Source: Turritopsis dohrnii (lineage: Eukaryota; Cnidaria; Hydrozoa; Anthoathecata; Oceaniidae). Taken from it: DNA of 64,000 nucleotides. The translations under genes were made by a program, and so were the position numbers. The DNA is taken from contig BQMF02000616.1 in NCBI GenBank assembly GCA_027922465.2, positions 62,001-126,000 of the forward strand. Reading direction: 5' to 3'. Positions 21,781 to 33,880 of this stretch are shown piece by piece. Position 1 is the first letter of the stretch; every line of letters begins with the position of its first letter. The notes under the pieces were generated by a model. The model ran no database searches and was not told the DNA's origin. It saw only the letters and a list, made by a program, of their open reading frames with translations.

Positions 21781-21905
21781 TGAACCGACCAGAACCGACC
21801 AGAACCCACCAGAACCCACCATGAACCCACCAGAACCCACCATGAACCCACCAGAACCCACCATGAACCCACCAGAAACCGAACAGAACCCAGCAAAAAT
21901 CCACC
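21781..21905. repeat. Left tandem-repeat arm of the MULE
   Basis: About 25-bp higher-order units (atgaacccaccagaaccca variants) in five or so copies, with an 11-bp substructure. It is mirrored by the array at 27,027-27,110. Confidence 0.9.
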
Positions 21906-22207
21906 AATACGCACAATGAAAAAAGAAAATCGACCAGAGAACGATCAGGAATAGTGGCTTGATACCCTGGCGCCCGTTTCGAGGCTATCATAGACGAAAT
22001 GACTCCATATTACGTCAATCAAACTTCGTTTCCAGGACATTTTGCGATACCCTCATACAGCAGTTGTAAAAATTCACACTTAGCTTGAAGACAAGGGTTG
22101 AAACCATTCCTTAGTCAGAAGGATACAAAGCAAAAACAAGGACAAATCTAGCCAAAACAATAACAACTTTTTTAAATGATAAACACAAGATAAAAAACAA
22201 GGAGCGT

Positions 22208-25200
22208 CTACAAATCTTCAAACAAGCATCCTGCTTCAACCAATTTCGATATTTGGCTGTCTGTTAGATGTGTTTTAGTTTTCTCTGGAACGGTGATGGC
22301 TGCAAAATCAAATTTTTGATCGTGACCTTTTAAACAGTTTGTTAGGTAATGAAGGTATACATTTCCAGTGTTTTTGCGTCGATTTCCTTGAGAATCAGTA
22401 TATTCCCGGACAGCGCTTGTCTTCACTGCAATAACGTCTGCTGACGTAAAGGATATCTTGCATTCTTCACACCTTTTGACGTTGCTGGGAAACGATGATT
22501 TATCTTTTTTGTGTACTAACAGGTAAATCTTGGAACTGGTACGGTTTGGATTGAACACGTCAAGAGCAGGAACAGCAGTTTTACCTTTCGAACTGACTTT
22601 CCACGAAGAGGTAGTTTTCTTAATTTTCAAAGGAGTGACGCAGGCATTTGGTTTTGATACTTGAGAATTTTGACTCACAAATGTATCAGGTTCTGGTAGT
22701 CTGGCACGTCTTTTTTCTCCAGGCTTCTTTTTTGATCCTGCATCTGCTGGTTTAGTGTACTTCTGGAATCCTGTCGGTGAATAGGAAAGAAAGGATTCAA
22801 AATGTTGAGTCTTTCTATTGGCATTCATACGCACCCAATTGACGGGGTTGACAAAAAACTGGCGGTATCCATCTGCAAGACGATATTTTCCTTGCCCAAT
22901 GATAGCTTTCCGAGCTTCATTCAGGTAATTTTCTTGAATCCACTTTGTTAAAGCTATACTAGTGGAAGTAACGTCAGAAGGAATCGCTAAATCACTCAAT
23001 TTCTTTTTCAACAAGCGGTGTTTTAATTCCAGACTATTTGAATAGAATCTTTCCGATATTCCCAGTAATTCTCGAGCTGAATGGACTAGGCATGTTTCGA
23101 AAATCACAAGTCTTTTCTTACAAAACCATTCGTAAAACCCTGGAACTAAATCTTCCCATATATCTTTCAACGATTCTACCTTTACTGCAAGGTCCTCTGG
23201 ATCCAATGCATCAGCAAGACCATCTTGTACAATGCTATTGACTTGGCATCCATATATGTCAGACATTACGCGATTAATCGTTCGCTGGTTTGCGTTCATT
23301 TTTCTAAGTTTTTCTTTGTCAGCACCCTGCAAATGCTGTGTGCACCACATGTGAGTTGCATTTGGTAGTAAATCCACCAATCCCTGTGCAGTAGCTTTGT
23401 CCAGGTCATGTCCAATCTTCTTAATATTTTGCAAATCTGGATTGGCAATGATTAGCTCTCCAACAATGCGGCGAAATGACAGTTGATTTTTTCGGAATTG
23501 CCACTGGCTTGGCCCAGGAAAGTGCGGATGTTTTCCATTTTCATCTATCAATGACTCGTTTTCGTATGACGAGTCAGTCAACCACAATTTTTCAGCAACT
23601 TGAAAGGTGGTATCGACAACAAATGTGGAATTTCCATCAACACAAAATCGTTTCAAATCATTGATCATATGAGGTAGATAATTCACAGAGGAAAAGCTGT
23701 CTTTGTCGAATCTGACGGTTTGAACAAAACTGTCTCCATGAATTAAATCGATTAAAGTCTCTGCTTCACTTTTCTCTGTAGCACTACTTGATGGTTTCAT
23801 TTTTTGTTTTTGGTTGTGAACAAACCTAGGATTGTTGATCATTTCACTGACGGAACCTACTGTGTCGTTCTTTTGGCTCAGCTGCACATAGACCTCATCA
23901 ACAGATGTACCACATGAAAGCTTTTCATGAACTTCAGAAAAAAGTGATGGATCCTTGCGATAGTAGCTAGCAGAATGAGATTTTTTAGCATTTCCATGAC
24001 GTTCAACCAAAAAGTCATCTTGATGTTCGATGCTATCATCGGTCCAGCGTGACAAGTACATGAAGTATGGATGTGGCATGGATTTGGTTACCTTTCTTAC
24101 AACAGCAATCATATTGTAGAATTTGTTCGACTTGCTATGGCGATACTGACGAGTCAATTGATAAACTCTATCTGCATCCACAAACTCTTTCTTGTAAATT
24201 GGCCGTGCAGTGGCAGCTGAATTGTCACGTTTGTTTATAAAATATTTGTTTTCTGCATTTTTATGCACCATTGAACAGGAACCATTGCACCAAAAGAAAT
24301 ATTTGCTGCTGTTTCCACGTTTGCTGTATGCTCCATTGTCATCAGCTCGAGCAGATGCTATGCTGATTTTTTCCATATTTAACGTACACATGAAATTATT
24401 TCTTCGAGCTGCTGAAGGCTTGACATGGGATTCAAATTCTTCTGGGTTATTCAGCAAGACATTGAATATTATCTCCGCCCGTTCAAAGTCAGAGTTCGGG
24501 AGCTGCGTCAATTTTTCCTCATCCAAACTTTTGTTTTCTAATTCCGCATCTGAATCTACGACTACAACAGACCCACTGCCTCTGTCATCCACAGAATCAT
24601 TTTCCAACCTAAATGCATGTATGAGTCTCTTATAAAACAATCCTGCATAAAACAATCACTTGCAACCTCGTACCTAGGCCATCTTTTTAGCGAATGTCCG
24701 TTCATCAAAAGGAAAAGAGACCCTGGGTACGAGGTTGAATCACTTAAAGAGAAAGTTTCTAAAGGCTATGCGAACTGATGTGTTTACTGGATGCCAGTAA
24801 ATTGATGAATATGCTGATTATTTGTTTGTCATTATCAATATGCCTAAAACATTTCAAATGAAACAGAAATTTTAAAATACAATGCTAAAACAAAAGTTTC
24901 AACAATAGGGTGCTTCGTATTTCAACGTGACCATGAAAAGAAGACTTCCGAAAATTTATTAAATGAAAAAAACAACCTCGAACCCAGGGCCATATTTGTC
25001 TCTCTTTCGGTTTTCGCAATTTCATGGCATCCAGTAAACATTTACAGATTAATTAACAAAACAATTACAAACATCAATTAAAATGCAATTACTTACTTCA
25101 CAAAACTGGGAGTAAATTTTGTAATTTCAATTTCTTCCTCGTCACTTTCATGAACAAAACCACCTTCATTGGTAAACTTGGAATTTTCTGAAAAAGAAAG

Positions 25201-25359
25201 ATGTTAATAATTGCTAAAATTGGAATAAGGTATCTTCAAATCGCATAAAAGCATGTTGCTAGATCAAAAATGTGAGTCCATGGCAAAAGGAAACGGTAGA
25301 AAAAACAAATGATAATAATAAGACAGAAAAACAATATTACCTGCTCTGAAAAAACTCAT
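22208..25359 (-). CDS. MULE-type transposase (three exons)
   Basis: Exons 25,359-25,341, 25,187-25,097 and 24,608-22,208 join in phase across GT-AG introns, giving about 836 residues without a stop; the start ATG opens MSFFRA. The DDE region has STFVVDTTF (first D), IGHDLDKATAQGL (second D) and, directly after, WCTQH, the CxxH motif placed between the second D and the E in MULE transposases; a glutamate in KWIQENYLNEARKA is a candidate third residue. The N-terminal third contains a cysteine/histidine cluster (WCNGSCSMVH) and the C-terminus a further CEEC...HYLTNC cluster, probably DNA-binding zinc sites. It should cut the element at its foldback ends. It is the only intact gene in the nested BEL/MULE structure. 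Confidence 0.88.
24662..24737. mobile_element. Tiny palindromic MITE in a transposase intron
   Basis: 76 bp with ends CAACCTCG/CGAGGTTG as inverted repeats and flanking 8-bp duplication AATCACTT (24,654-24,661; 24,738-24,745). Its ends resemble those of the 2.2-kb element at 56,630-58,852. It lies in the second intron of the MULE transposase gene. A related single end occurs near 24,975. Confidence 0.7.
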
Positions 25360-27026
25360 CTTGGCTTCGTCTATTAAGTTCACTTCGATTGAAAAAAGAG
25401 TCTAACGAAAAGCGACTGTTTGCGATCTGCAATAATGAATCGAAATGATGCGTCAGTTTCTTCTCAAATATTCTCATTGAAAAGTGAAACACAAGGCCTC
25501 TATTGTTTTTCTTTATGTTTAAACCCTTTGCCTTTATCGGATTCCGTAAAAATCGCCGAGATTGGTTCAGCAAAATATTTTTTCTCTTAAAGGTGCTACG
25601 TGCTTAAATTTGATAATAGGTTTTCGTAATACAATGTGCCACAATTTTTGTAAATCACGTAAGCATTAATGATTAACGTTTTTAAAACGTTTCAACGTTT
25701 ATAATGACCTAATTTACACAAAGGTTTATTCAATATCAATAAAGAAAAATTCTGGTGTATAAGATAATACATCCACCAAAAGAAACGTGAGGAAATTTTA
25801 TTACATCAACCTGCTATGATGGGTGTTGCAGCTAATCCACGATTTGGAGTTCTTACAAAGAAAGAAAAAGAAAAAAATATAATAATGGAATGATAATGAA
25901 ATAAAATTAAAAAAAATCTTTTTGAATTTTTATGACAAGCTTTTTATGGAGTTTCATTTGTTGTTAGGGTTAGAATCTATCCTTTTATTATTATCAATAA
26001 GAGCTCACATATTTATTGAAAGTGAAAAAAGAAACACAAATGAATAAATATACTTCTAAACCATTTATCGATAGCTTGAGAATTGCAAGAGAATTCACAA
26101 CCTGAATTCAGACTCAGGATGTTCTTATTTTTTTCGAATTTTTTGGTCAAATCTGAGGCTTGTGTTCTTAAGAAGCCGTTTGGCTTAAAGACTTCAGGAA
26201 AGTGTCATAACGACACATATACTCTCAACAACGCAACATTGCCGAATTGCCAATTTTGTTCAAGTTTGACAACATGACCGTCTAATTCGAAATCAGCAAC
26301 ATTCAATTGTGCTTTGTGCAACTTTTATGTGAAATTGCGAATTTGTAAACGACTTCATGTAAACAATGCACGAAATCACGGGTATTTTAAACACTTTACT
26401 CCACCACGGGTGTCCTAAAGTCAGAAAACGTGTATCCCGAGTTACAATTACGAAAGGAACTTTGTTGTATAAAGAACTATAAAAAATGATATGAAGTGAG
26501 CAAGAAAAAATTCACAGTTCTCTGAGTTACAGATGAGTTATTTGCTTCCTTTCAACAAAAGTTCGGTAGCATTCTTATTTCTTACACGAAACTGTTGCAT
26601 GAAACTATTATATCTGTATTATTTGTTAATCAGTTTGAGACAACTTTATTTATTTCAAAATTCCCAACATCAACTATTGTAATAATAGTATAAAAGAAAG
26701 GACCTGAAGCCGATGTTCCACCTAATCGTATACAGGAGACCGGGTGATCCTGGGTCTCATCTATGGCATGTAGGGGTCTGGTTCCCAGTTCCTATATATC
26801 GCATGTCACGATTTAAATAATGCACAGATAAATTTTTATACATAAAAATATGATTTGTTTACTGTACAAGTCAAGGAAATTATTGCGCTTTCAAGTAAAT
26901 CCACTTTGCAAAACTGGAAAACACATAACGTTGTCATTCACGGTAAAATGACACAACTACTGCGCGAAATGAAATTTCTATAGCATTCCATAATCCGATA
27001 ATGTTTTTTTTTTCGTGGATCCTTGC

Positions 27027-27110
27027 TCGGTTCTGGTGGGTTCATGGTCGGTTCTGGTGGGTTCATGGTCGGTTCTGGTGGGTTCTGGTCGGTTCTGGTC
27101 GGTTCATGTT
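27027..27110. repeat. Right tandem-repeat arm of the MULE
   Basis: Tandem ggttctggtgggttcatggt units, inverted with respect to 21,781-21,905. An open frame runs through it into pol by chance. Confidence 0.9.
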
Positions 27111-27122
27111 ATATCAAGTACG

Positions 27123-29878
27123 TTTACAAAAATTCTAAAGAATGCTTAAAAGCAGGTGGTTTTCATCTGCGAAAATTTCGAACAAATTCACAAAATTTAA
27201 GAACACTAGTCCGTGAATTTTACCCTGAGGATAAGTACGATTATGGTAACAAAAAAGAGAAAGTTTTAGGGATTCCTTGGGATGAGGAAAATGATGAATT
27301 TATATTCAAATTCGAAGAAGTTTTGCCAAAATTTTTGGAACATCCCACAAAACGTGAGGTAATCAAGGCAATTGCGTCGATTTACGATCCTTTAGGGATA
27401 ATTAACCCTGTAGTCTTAAAATTGAAAGTTTTGTTTCAGGATATTTGTTTGAAAAAAATAAGTTGGGATGAAAAAATAAGTGATGATCTTTTGAAAGAAT
27501 GGTTGATCATAAGAAATGAATTAAAAGATGTAAGAGAAATAACAGTGGACAGACTGTATTGTTATAACGATGAAAAAGATCCCTTTATCTGTACAGAGTT
27601 GCATGCGTTTTGTGACGCTTCAAAAAGAGCAGTTGGCACATGTTTTTATTTGCGATTTGTGAAACGATCAGGAAAAATATGTTTGAAATTGTTGACTTCA
27701 AAATCTAGAGTTAACTCGTGCCAAAACCACAGCATTCCAAAACTTGAGCTCCAGGGAGCCGATTTGATGTTTCAACTTTTATCGACAGTGATAGATTTGT
27801 TAAAACCTGTTTTCAAATTTACTGGAATTTTTGCCTGGACAGATTCCACCGTAGTCTATCACTGGATCCACAACACTGAGAAAACTTACAAAACCTTTGT
27901 ACAGAATCGTGTGGATAGGATTAGGAATTTGTTAGGTAGTATAAAGGATAAGGTTATGGTTAAGTTTGTCAGGTCTGAAAATAATCCAGCAGACATAATA
28001 TCCCGTGGGTTGTCCCCGCTTTCATTAAAATACCACCAGGTTTGGTTTAAGGGTCCCCAATTTCTATATTGTCCTCAGATACCAGATGACTTGACCATTC
28101 ACAGAAACAGTAATTGTATTGTACTCGATGAGATTACTGACACCTGTTTATTCGGTGAAACTAAACCAAGGGAACAAATAATCGATATGGAAAGGTTCAG
28201 TACTTTAACAAAGATGGTTAGAGTGACAGCTTTTGTCATCCGCTACGTACACAATTTGAAGCAAAAAGTCAGGAAGCGAAAATCCGATATGAATGGACAT
28301 GGGTCCGAAGAATCCGATATGAATGGGCATGGGTCCGAAGAAAACGATATGAATGGACATGGGTCCGAAGAAAACGATATGAACGGACATGGGTCCGAAG
28401 AATCCGATATGAATGGGCAGGGGTCCGAAGAAAACGATATGAATGGACATGGGTCCGAAGAATCCGATATGAGTGGACATGGGTCCGAAGAAAACGCCAG
28501 TTTAACAGTGGCAGAATTGGAAAAGGCGAAAATTTACTTAATCAAAGCAGCACAATCTGAACTAATGAGTCATAAGAACTTTGCACAATGGCAAAAGAAG
28601 TTGAACGTCTTCATTGATGGAGACAGTATTTATCGTTGTCGTGGACGAATTGAGTATGCACCGATTTCGTACAATGCACGTTTCCCAATATTCTTAACAG
28701 TCGATTGCTACATCTCGAAATTGTTAGTTATGGAATCACACTTAGCAGTCAGTCACAATGGATGTCGAGAAGTGTTGACACATTTACGACGTAATTATTG
28801 GATTCCAAAATGCAGAAACTTCATTCGAAAAATTGTGAAAGAGTGCAGAATTTGTAGAAGATTCGAAAGAAGCCCGATCTTGTACCCAGACCTTCCAGAT
28901 TTACCAGAATGTCGATTACGACAAAGTCATGCCTTTGACATCATAGGTATTGATTATGCAGGCCCTGTTTATGTGAAGGACATTTTTAATCGTAATTCTA
29001 AAATGAACAAAGCATGGATTGCCTTGATCACTTGTGCTAACTCAAGAGCAATCTATTTAGACTTAGTGTCAGAATTGTCTGGTGAACAATGTGTAAAGCT
29101 ATTGGAGCGGTTCATATCACGTTATGGAGCGCCAAGCATCATTATTTCTGATAACGGTAAAGCATTCATCAGCGAAATTACTCAGATCTTTATTGCGAAC
29201 AAAAACATTGTTTGGAGATTTAATTTGGAAGCCTCTCCGTGGCAGGGAGGATTCTTTGAGAGAATGGTCAAATCTACGAAGAGATGCTTAAAGAAATTAT
29301 TACTAAACTCTCGTATTACGTATCAAGAAATGTTAACCTTGTTGCTCAAGATAGAGATGATCATAAACAATAGACCTTTAACACACGTGTATGAAGAGAT
29401 CACCGAAGAACCTTTAACACCGAACCATTTAATCTACGGACGAACATTAAACGAGTCAGTTCCTTTACGAGATCAGAAGAAACCTGCTGAATGTACAGAA
29501 AAGCGTTTTGAGCATTTAACGAACATGCTTCAGCATTTTTGGAGACGGTGGAGAGCGGAATATATCACCGAATTACGGGAGTTTCAAAAAAGTAAACGCG
29601 CAGCAAGTGAGTCGACACTGAATGTTAACGACGTAGTTATTGTAACAGATGAAAAGCTTTCGAGAATAAATTGGAGAATTGGACGTGTCTTAGAACTGAT
29701 TACTGGACGAGATTATGTTGTTCGTGGTGCAAAAATATTGACATGTACGACGGAAGGAAAGCACAGTGTTTTGAGACGGCCATTAAACAAGTTGATTTTG
29801 TTAGAACAGCATCAGAAACAGACAGACGATGCCTTATGTTTTGTTGACGACGATGACTTTATCGTGAAAAATTTCTGA
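27123..29878 (+). pseudogene. pol: BEL/Pao pol: RNase H and integrase
   Basis: This frame is open from the MULE junction to the stop at 29,878. It begins with the end of the reverse-transcriptase domain, then ASIYDPLGIINPV, an RNase H region with HAFCDASKRAVGTC and FAWTDSTVVYHWI, a zinc-binding integrase N-terminus (HLAVSHNG...CRICRRF), the catalytic core with FDIIGIDYAGPV, IISDNGKAF and WQGGFFERMVK (DDE), and a C-terminal domain with RINWRIGRVLEL. A 30-bp in-frame minisatellite lies between RNase H and integrase. The domain order is canonical for Pao. Functionally separated from its N-terminal half by the MULE. Confidence 0.93.
28284..28495 (+). repeat. In-frame 30-bp minisatellite in pol
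   Basis: Seven units of 30 bp encode (S/N)DMN-GHGSEE-type decapeptides. The unit length is a multiple of three and no unit contains a stop, so the coding frame is preserved. Units differ by only a few bases, indicating recent expansion. Confidence 0.95.
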
Positions 29879-29925
29879 ACGTTTATTTTATATATACAGT
29901 CCTCTTTTCCCCCTTTTTTTGGGAG

Positions 29926-30051
29926 TGTTGTATTAGTTACCAGTCCTCTTTATATATATGCGGCCACGTGTTGCTATACGGCGTGGTCAGCGATAGTCAT
30001 CAAGAACATAGGTCATATGTAAGTGTCGTCTTAATATTTCCCACCATCACA
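29926..30051 (+). repeat. 3' LTR
   Basis: 126 bp copy of the 5' LTR, with the target duplication CAAAC directly after. Confidence 0.92.
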
Positions 30052-30415
30052 CAAACCCAAACCCTTTATAGTATGCGGCATCTCCCAATATTTTATACAA
30101 GACAGTCTTTATAAAGAAAAATAAATTTTAGCACATTTAATGTTTCTTTCTGGTTTGCAATCAAAACATAAATATTGTTTTGAGACATTTTGTGCGGTTT
30201 TTTGTCCATTTTACAAAGATTTTTACAAGGACGGCTTCCAGTTTTTTGTCCATGACATTTTTCTACTCAACAAAATTTGAAAAGTGATAGACCAAATATA
30301 GGTAAAGGATTTCTCTATTCAGAAATAAAGGTAACTATCTTTCATAGTTATTCAATCGAAAGATGTTTTTTGTGAAACACCGGCACTTTTTTTTGACTCA
30401 CCCGGTATGTATGAG

Positions 30416-32742
30416 CAACAAAATATAAAACCCATGGAATGACCGCAAGCCCGTTCGAGTGAAAAAGTCTGAAACCATGTGTGATGTCCGCGAGTTAAAA
30501 TCAAGTGAAAAGAACAATAGATTTGGCAGCCATTTCCCTTAAATCAAAATAACTTGACATGTGGCCTAAAAAGTTAGTAATTTCAGCAAAGTTCAAAAAT
30601 GTTGAACTGTGAAGCAAAATTGAAAAACATTTTTGCAGCAGGAAGGTCAATATAGGGGCAGCGATTCAGAGAATAACACATTCCAGTTAAGCTATTTTAT
30701 TATTAAACGAATATTTATTTACAGGGTTGTCATTTCAACAAATAAATGCTGTTATCAACCTCCTGCAGAAATATTTATAAGATTCAGGTTTGCAAACATC
30801 AGCGGGAAGATCATTATATTTTTTTGATCCCAGACAGGCACTTTCTCAAAATTGAATGCATATACCAGCATCATTACATCATTACAATAAAATGTTTACC
30901 AAGGAAAGTAAAGATACGAAGCATTCACTCAAATATATATTAATGCCTGTTTGTATATACCTAAATATTTATAATAAATTTTATATAAAAAAGACTTTCA
31001 TGTATGGTTTTCTCTAAACTGTATAACTTATAGTAGATCTTTTCCAAACAAAATATGATTTTTTTTCTCAATTAAAGTGAATATAAATCTGATTTCGATT
31101 AAAAAAGTTTGTATTTAAGTCAAAATAAGTTTTAAGTCTTTGAAAAAGCTGTTTTTGAGCATACTTCAAAAGATTTTATGCAGACCTTGTGTTTCATGAT
31201 CACAAAAAGTTCAAAAGTAAACCTCTCCCTATGCAGATGAATTCCGAAAAAAAATGATAATAGATCATTAAAAATTTATGACAGTATTAAATAATACTGT
31301 GCTCATTTGTGTGACAATGCGGCTTTCACACATTTTTGTCATTCTTCATTGAAAATAAAAAGTAAGCAAAATAACTGCTGATTATTGGAGATTAAGAAAA
31401 TAAGAGAATGCTGGCCAAGCAGAGACACAGAGTAAAACATAAAAGATCATACGAAACATGAGTGACAAGACAAGACTATGAAAGAAATAAAAAATAGACT
31501 TATAATGATTTCATATGGGGAACTTGTTCATTAAAATACTGAATAAATAGACATTCCAGATTTTAAGAGATAATTAGGGTTTATAAACATTATGCGTCCA
31601 TTGCTTGATAATAAGTGCATTACAATCAACACAGAATCTTGTTGATTAATTCAATTTTGAGTAGCACACAATGCACCTTCACAAAGGTAACTAAAATGTC
31701 TTATTACACTTTGAGATGTTGTCTGTTTGGGTGACTATATATAGATTATTATTATTTTTATTTCAGTATTACAAATTCTCAGGCAATACAAGCCTCTACG
31801 AATCGTTCTTGTGTAATTTGTGATCAAATCTTTGCGGGTGATCAGCCCAATATGCGTCTAAAGATTTCTACACACACACACACACATTTGATGAAAACTT
31901 TTCTAAATTGACGGATGTAACTATAAATATAACAGATTACAAAAAATAACATCAACATATGTAATAAATACATAGGTAATGCACCATAACAATGTTATAG
32001 GCCCTTGGCTTGGAGGTAGCAGAGCTCTCATATCTCCTTCCTGACCAATTTAATAACACAAAACACAAAATCAGCTCTAGCAAGGAAACTCATCAGTATA
32101 TAATCACAGTATCACTTATAACGATCACAATATTGAGAATTGCATATGTCTTCGTCAAAATCTATTTCTTCTGAATCACTTATATCGTCAGCAGTTTTTT
32201 CCAAATTTTCTATCTTGTTTTTCTTGAACACGCTCGGGATTTGATGGTTTTTGTCTAGTATTCCGTACAAAGTTTGTATATTATGACAAGTTATGTCAAA
32301 ATAAGGTCATTTCAAATAAAGTTCTGTCAACTTCTGCAATGAAGTACCAAAAAATAGCATTGCAAACAAATATTTTGTTGTAATATTACTTTAAAAAAAC
32401 ATAAGGAATACCTTGGTATTACTTCGCTGTCTAGGTATTTTAATTAAAAAATGGGGGGTAAATTACTTCATTTTTGACTGGGTTTTCCCCTTTATTTTGT
32501 AACAGACGACCTACTTTTTTAAGGTAGCATTAGATAAATTTATGCATATGAATGTGAAAATCTACAACAGACTAATCAGAACATAGTGCAATCTCATAAT
32601 TAAGGTCATATTATCTCTTCTAGAAAAACCTCAATTTTTGTGATTGCACCCGCCATTTTGAAAATCGTGACATCAGACATGGTTACAGACTTTTTCACTC
32701 GAATCCGGCTCGCGGTCATTCCATGGGTTTTACATTTCGTTG
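30416..32742. mobile_element. Non-autonomous DNA transposon, 2.3 kb
   Basis: About 70-bp imperfect inverted repeats at the ends (CAACAAAATATAAAACCCAT at left, matching complement at right; shared core cccatggaatgaccgc and gtgaaaaagtctg) flanked by the direct repeat GTATGAG (30,409-30,415; 32,743-32,749). No transposase inside; the interior is AT-rich with a (CA)n run near 31,873. Confidence 0.7.
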
Positions 32743-33215
32743 GTATGAGACGTGAATTATTGTTAGTGTATATACCAAGACATTGTTTATAAGAGCATCC
32801 AGAAAAGAAAGGTATTTTCTTTTGATCATTTGTTCTAACTGTGTCCAGTTATGATAAGGGTTTCTTCAAGTTTGAGTCACCTAAGTTTTCAATATAAACA
32901 CTTTGATCATCTGCAGCAGTGAGATCAGCTGGAACTTAAGTTGTCAGGGTTTTTTTTGTTGTTGTTGTGACCCCTTTTCGATTCATTTTTTTTATTATTA
33001 TTATTTTCTTACATCTTTTGTCTTTCCTCAGGGTTCCAACATCCTAGTCCCTGTGGTGATTTTCTTTCCGATATTTTCCAATATCAGGTCTATTGATCAA
33101 TTGGAATCATGCCAACACCAGTTATTTCAGCCCTGGCAACATCAGCGAGTCTATTTCTTGTCTGACTTATGTAGTTTATTTTAACGATGAATACCAATTG
33201 TAACTAACTATATTG

Positions 33216-33320
33216 TATTGTATTGTATTTATTGTATTTATCTATTGTTATATTTTTTATTGGGTGAAAAGCCATTTTATGGATCCCTGAAATACATTTA
33301 ATAATAATAATAATAATAAG
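33216..33320. repeat. Microsatellites (TATTG)n and (ATA)n
   Basis: A tattgtattgtatt run at 33,211-33,245 and a taataataataa run at 33,299-33,319. Simple repeats. Confidence 0.8.
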
Positions 33321-33880
33321 TGATTTTGGCAGTAGGAGGATCAATGTCAGAACTACTATTATCGTCTTCACTTTCTCCATTTTTTCAATGTCAGCATTGG
33401 ATGTAACGATTGCTTCATCTCTCCGGTCTTCTTTCAATGTTTACGAAGTAGTGACCTCTATCAATTCGGAATCCATCCAAGCACATTTGTTTAAATATTA
33501 GAATGATCTACATGGGCGCTTTTTATCGTTTGATCTTTGAAACATCTTTTCACTACTGCCAATGATAATTATTGTCTTTTTTGTCAAAAGTAGCAATGTT
33601 ATTTCTTGTTTGGTATTCTTCCCTCATTTACATCTGCTATTCTTAACCGAGAGAGATTTATTGCGTAGTGCACACCAAATGACCAGTTTCATCAGTATTC
33701 AGAATATCTTTTAACTGGTACCCTTCCACGGTCTCCTGCAATCTCTCCGGCAAAGAGCAAAGAGTTTTCATTATTTTTCACTTGGGAAAGAAGTTTTTCT
33801 TTGCTTGGCAGAATGGATTGAATGCTTGTTTTTCCAGAACCAAAATGCTTTCCTAAGCCTCTTGCGCCACACTGTGGAAG
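33310..33880 (-). pseudogene. Tigger/pogo-type DDE transposase remnant
   Basis: On the minus strand several short frames in succession read a helix-turn-helix-like part ending in KTSIQSIL, then LQETVEGYQLKDILNTDETG and, near 33,330, a DPPTAK motif. NTDETG is the first catalytic motif of pogo/Tigger (CENP-B-like) transposases and an acidic PPTA tail is common at their ends. Stops and shifts separate the pieces and most of the catalytic core is missing. Weak but coherent in order. Confidence 0.45.

Larger units (their letters stand above)
21765..27122. mobile_element. Foldback MULE transposon with intact transposase, inside pol
   Basis: Termini CGTACTTKATAWAACATGAA are inverted repeats, followed inward by tandem arrays of gaacccacca/gaaccgacca units (21,781-21,900 and, inverted, 27,027-27,110). 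The flanking 10-bp direct repeat TTTACAAAAA is at 21,755-21,764 and 27,123-27,132. Repeat-filled inverted ends and a 9-10 bp duplication are foldback/MULE traits. The one gene is the three-exon transposase on the minus strand. 25,360-27,020 has no supported gene; it contains a MITE-D-like fragment at about 26,020-26,190. Confidence 0.92.
18755..30051 (+). mobile_element. BEL/Pao LTR retrotransposon, split by a MULE
   Basis: Two 126-bp LTRs (18,755-18,880; 29,926-30,051; start TGTTG, end ..ATCACA, one mismatch seen) enclose gag, protease, reverse transcriptase, RNase H and integrase in the Pao order. The 5-bp duplication CAAAC (18,750-18,754 and 30,052-30,056) marks the insertion. A primer-binding site would start at 18,881 (tggcccaccgag) and a pyrimidine/purine-rich tract precedes the right LTR. 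The near-identical LTRs imply a fairly recent insertion, yet the coding region has frame breaks near 19,640 and 20,930 and the MULE insertion at 21,765. Defective copy. Confidence 0.93.

Noticed and set aside
28205..28480. Antisense frame with repeated IGFFGPMS units
   Set aside because: Shadow of the in-frame minisatellite in pol on the other strand.
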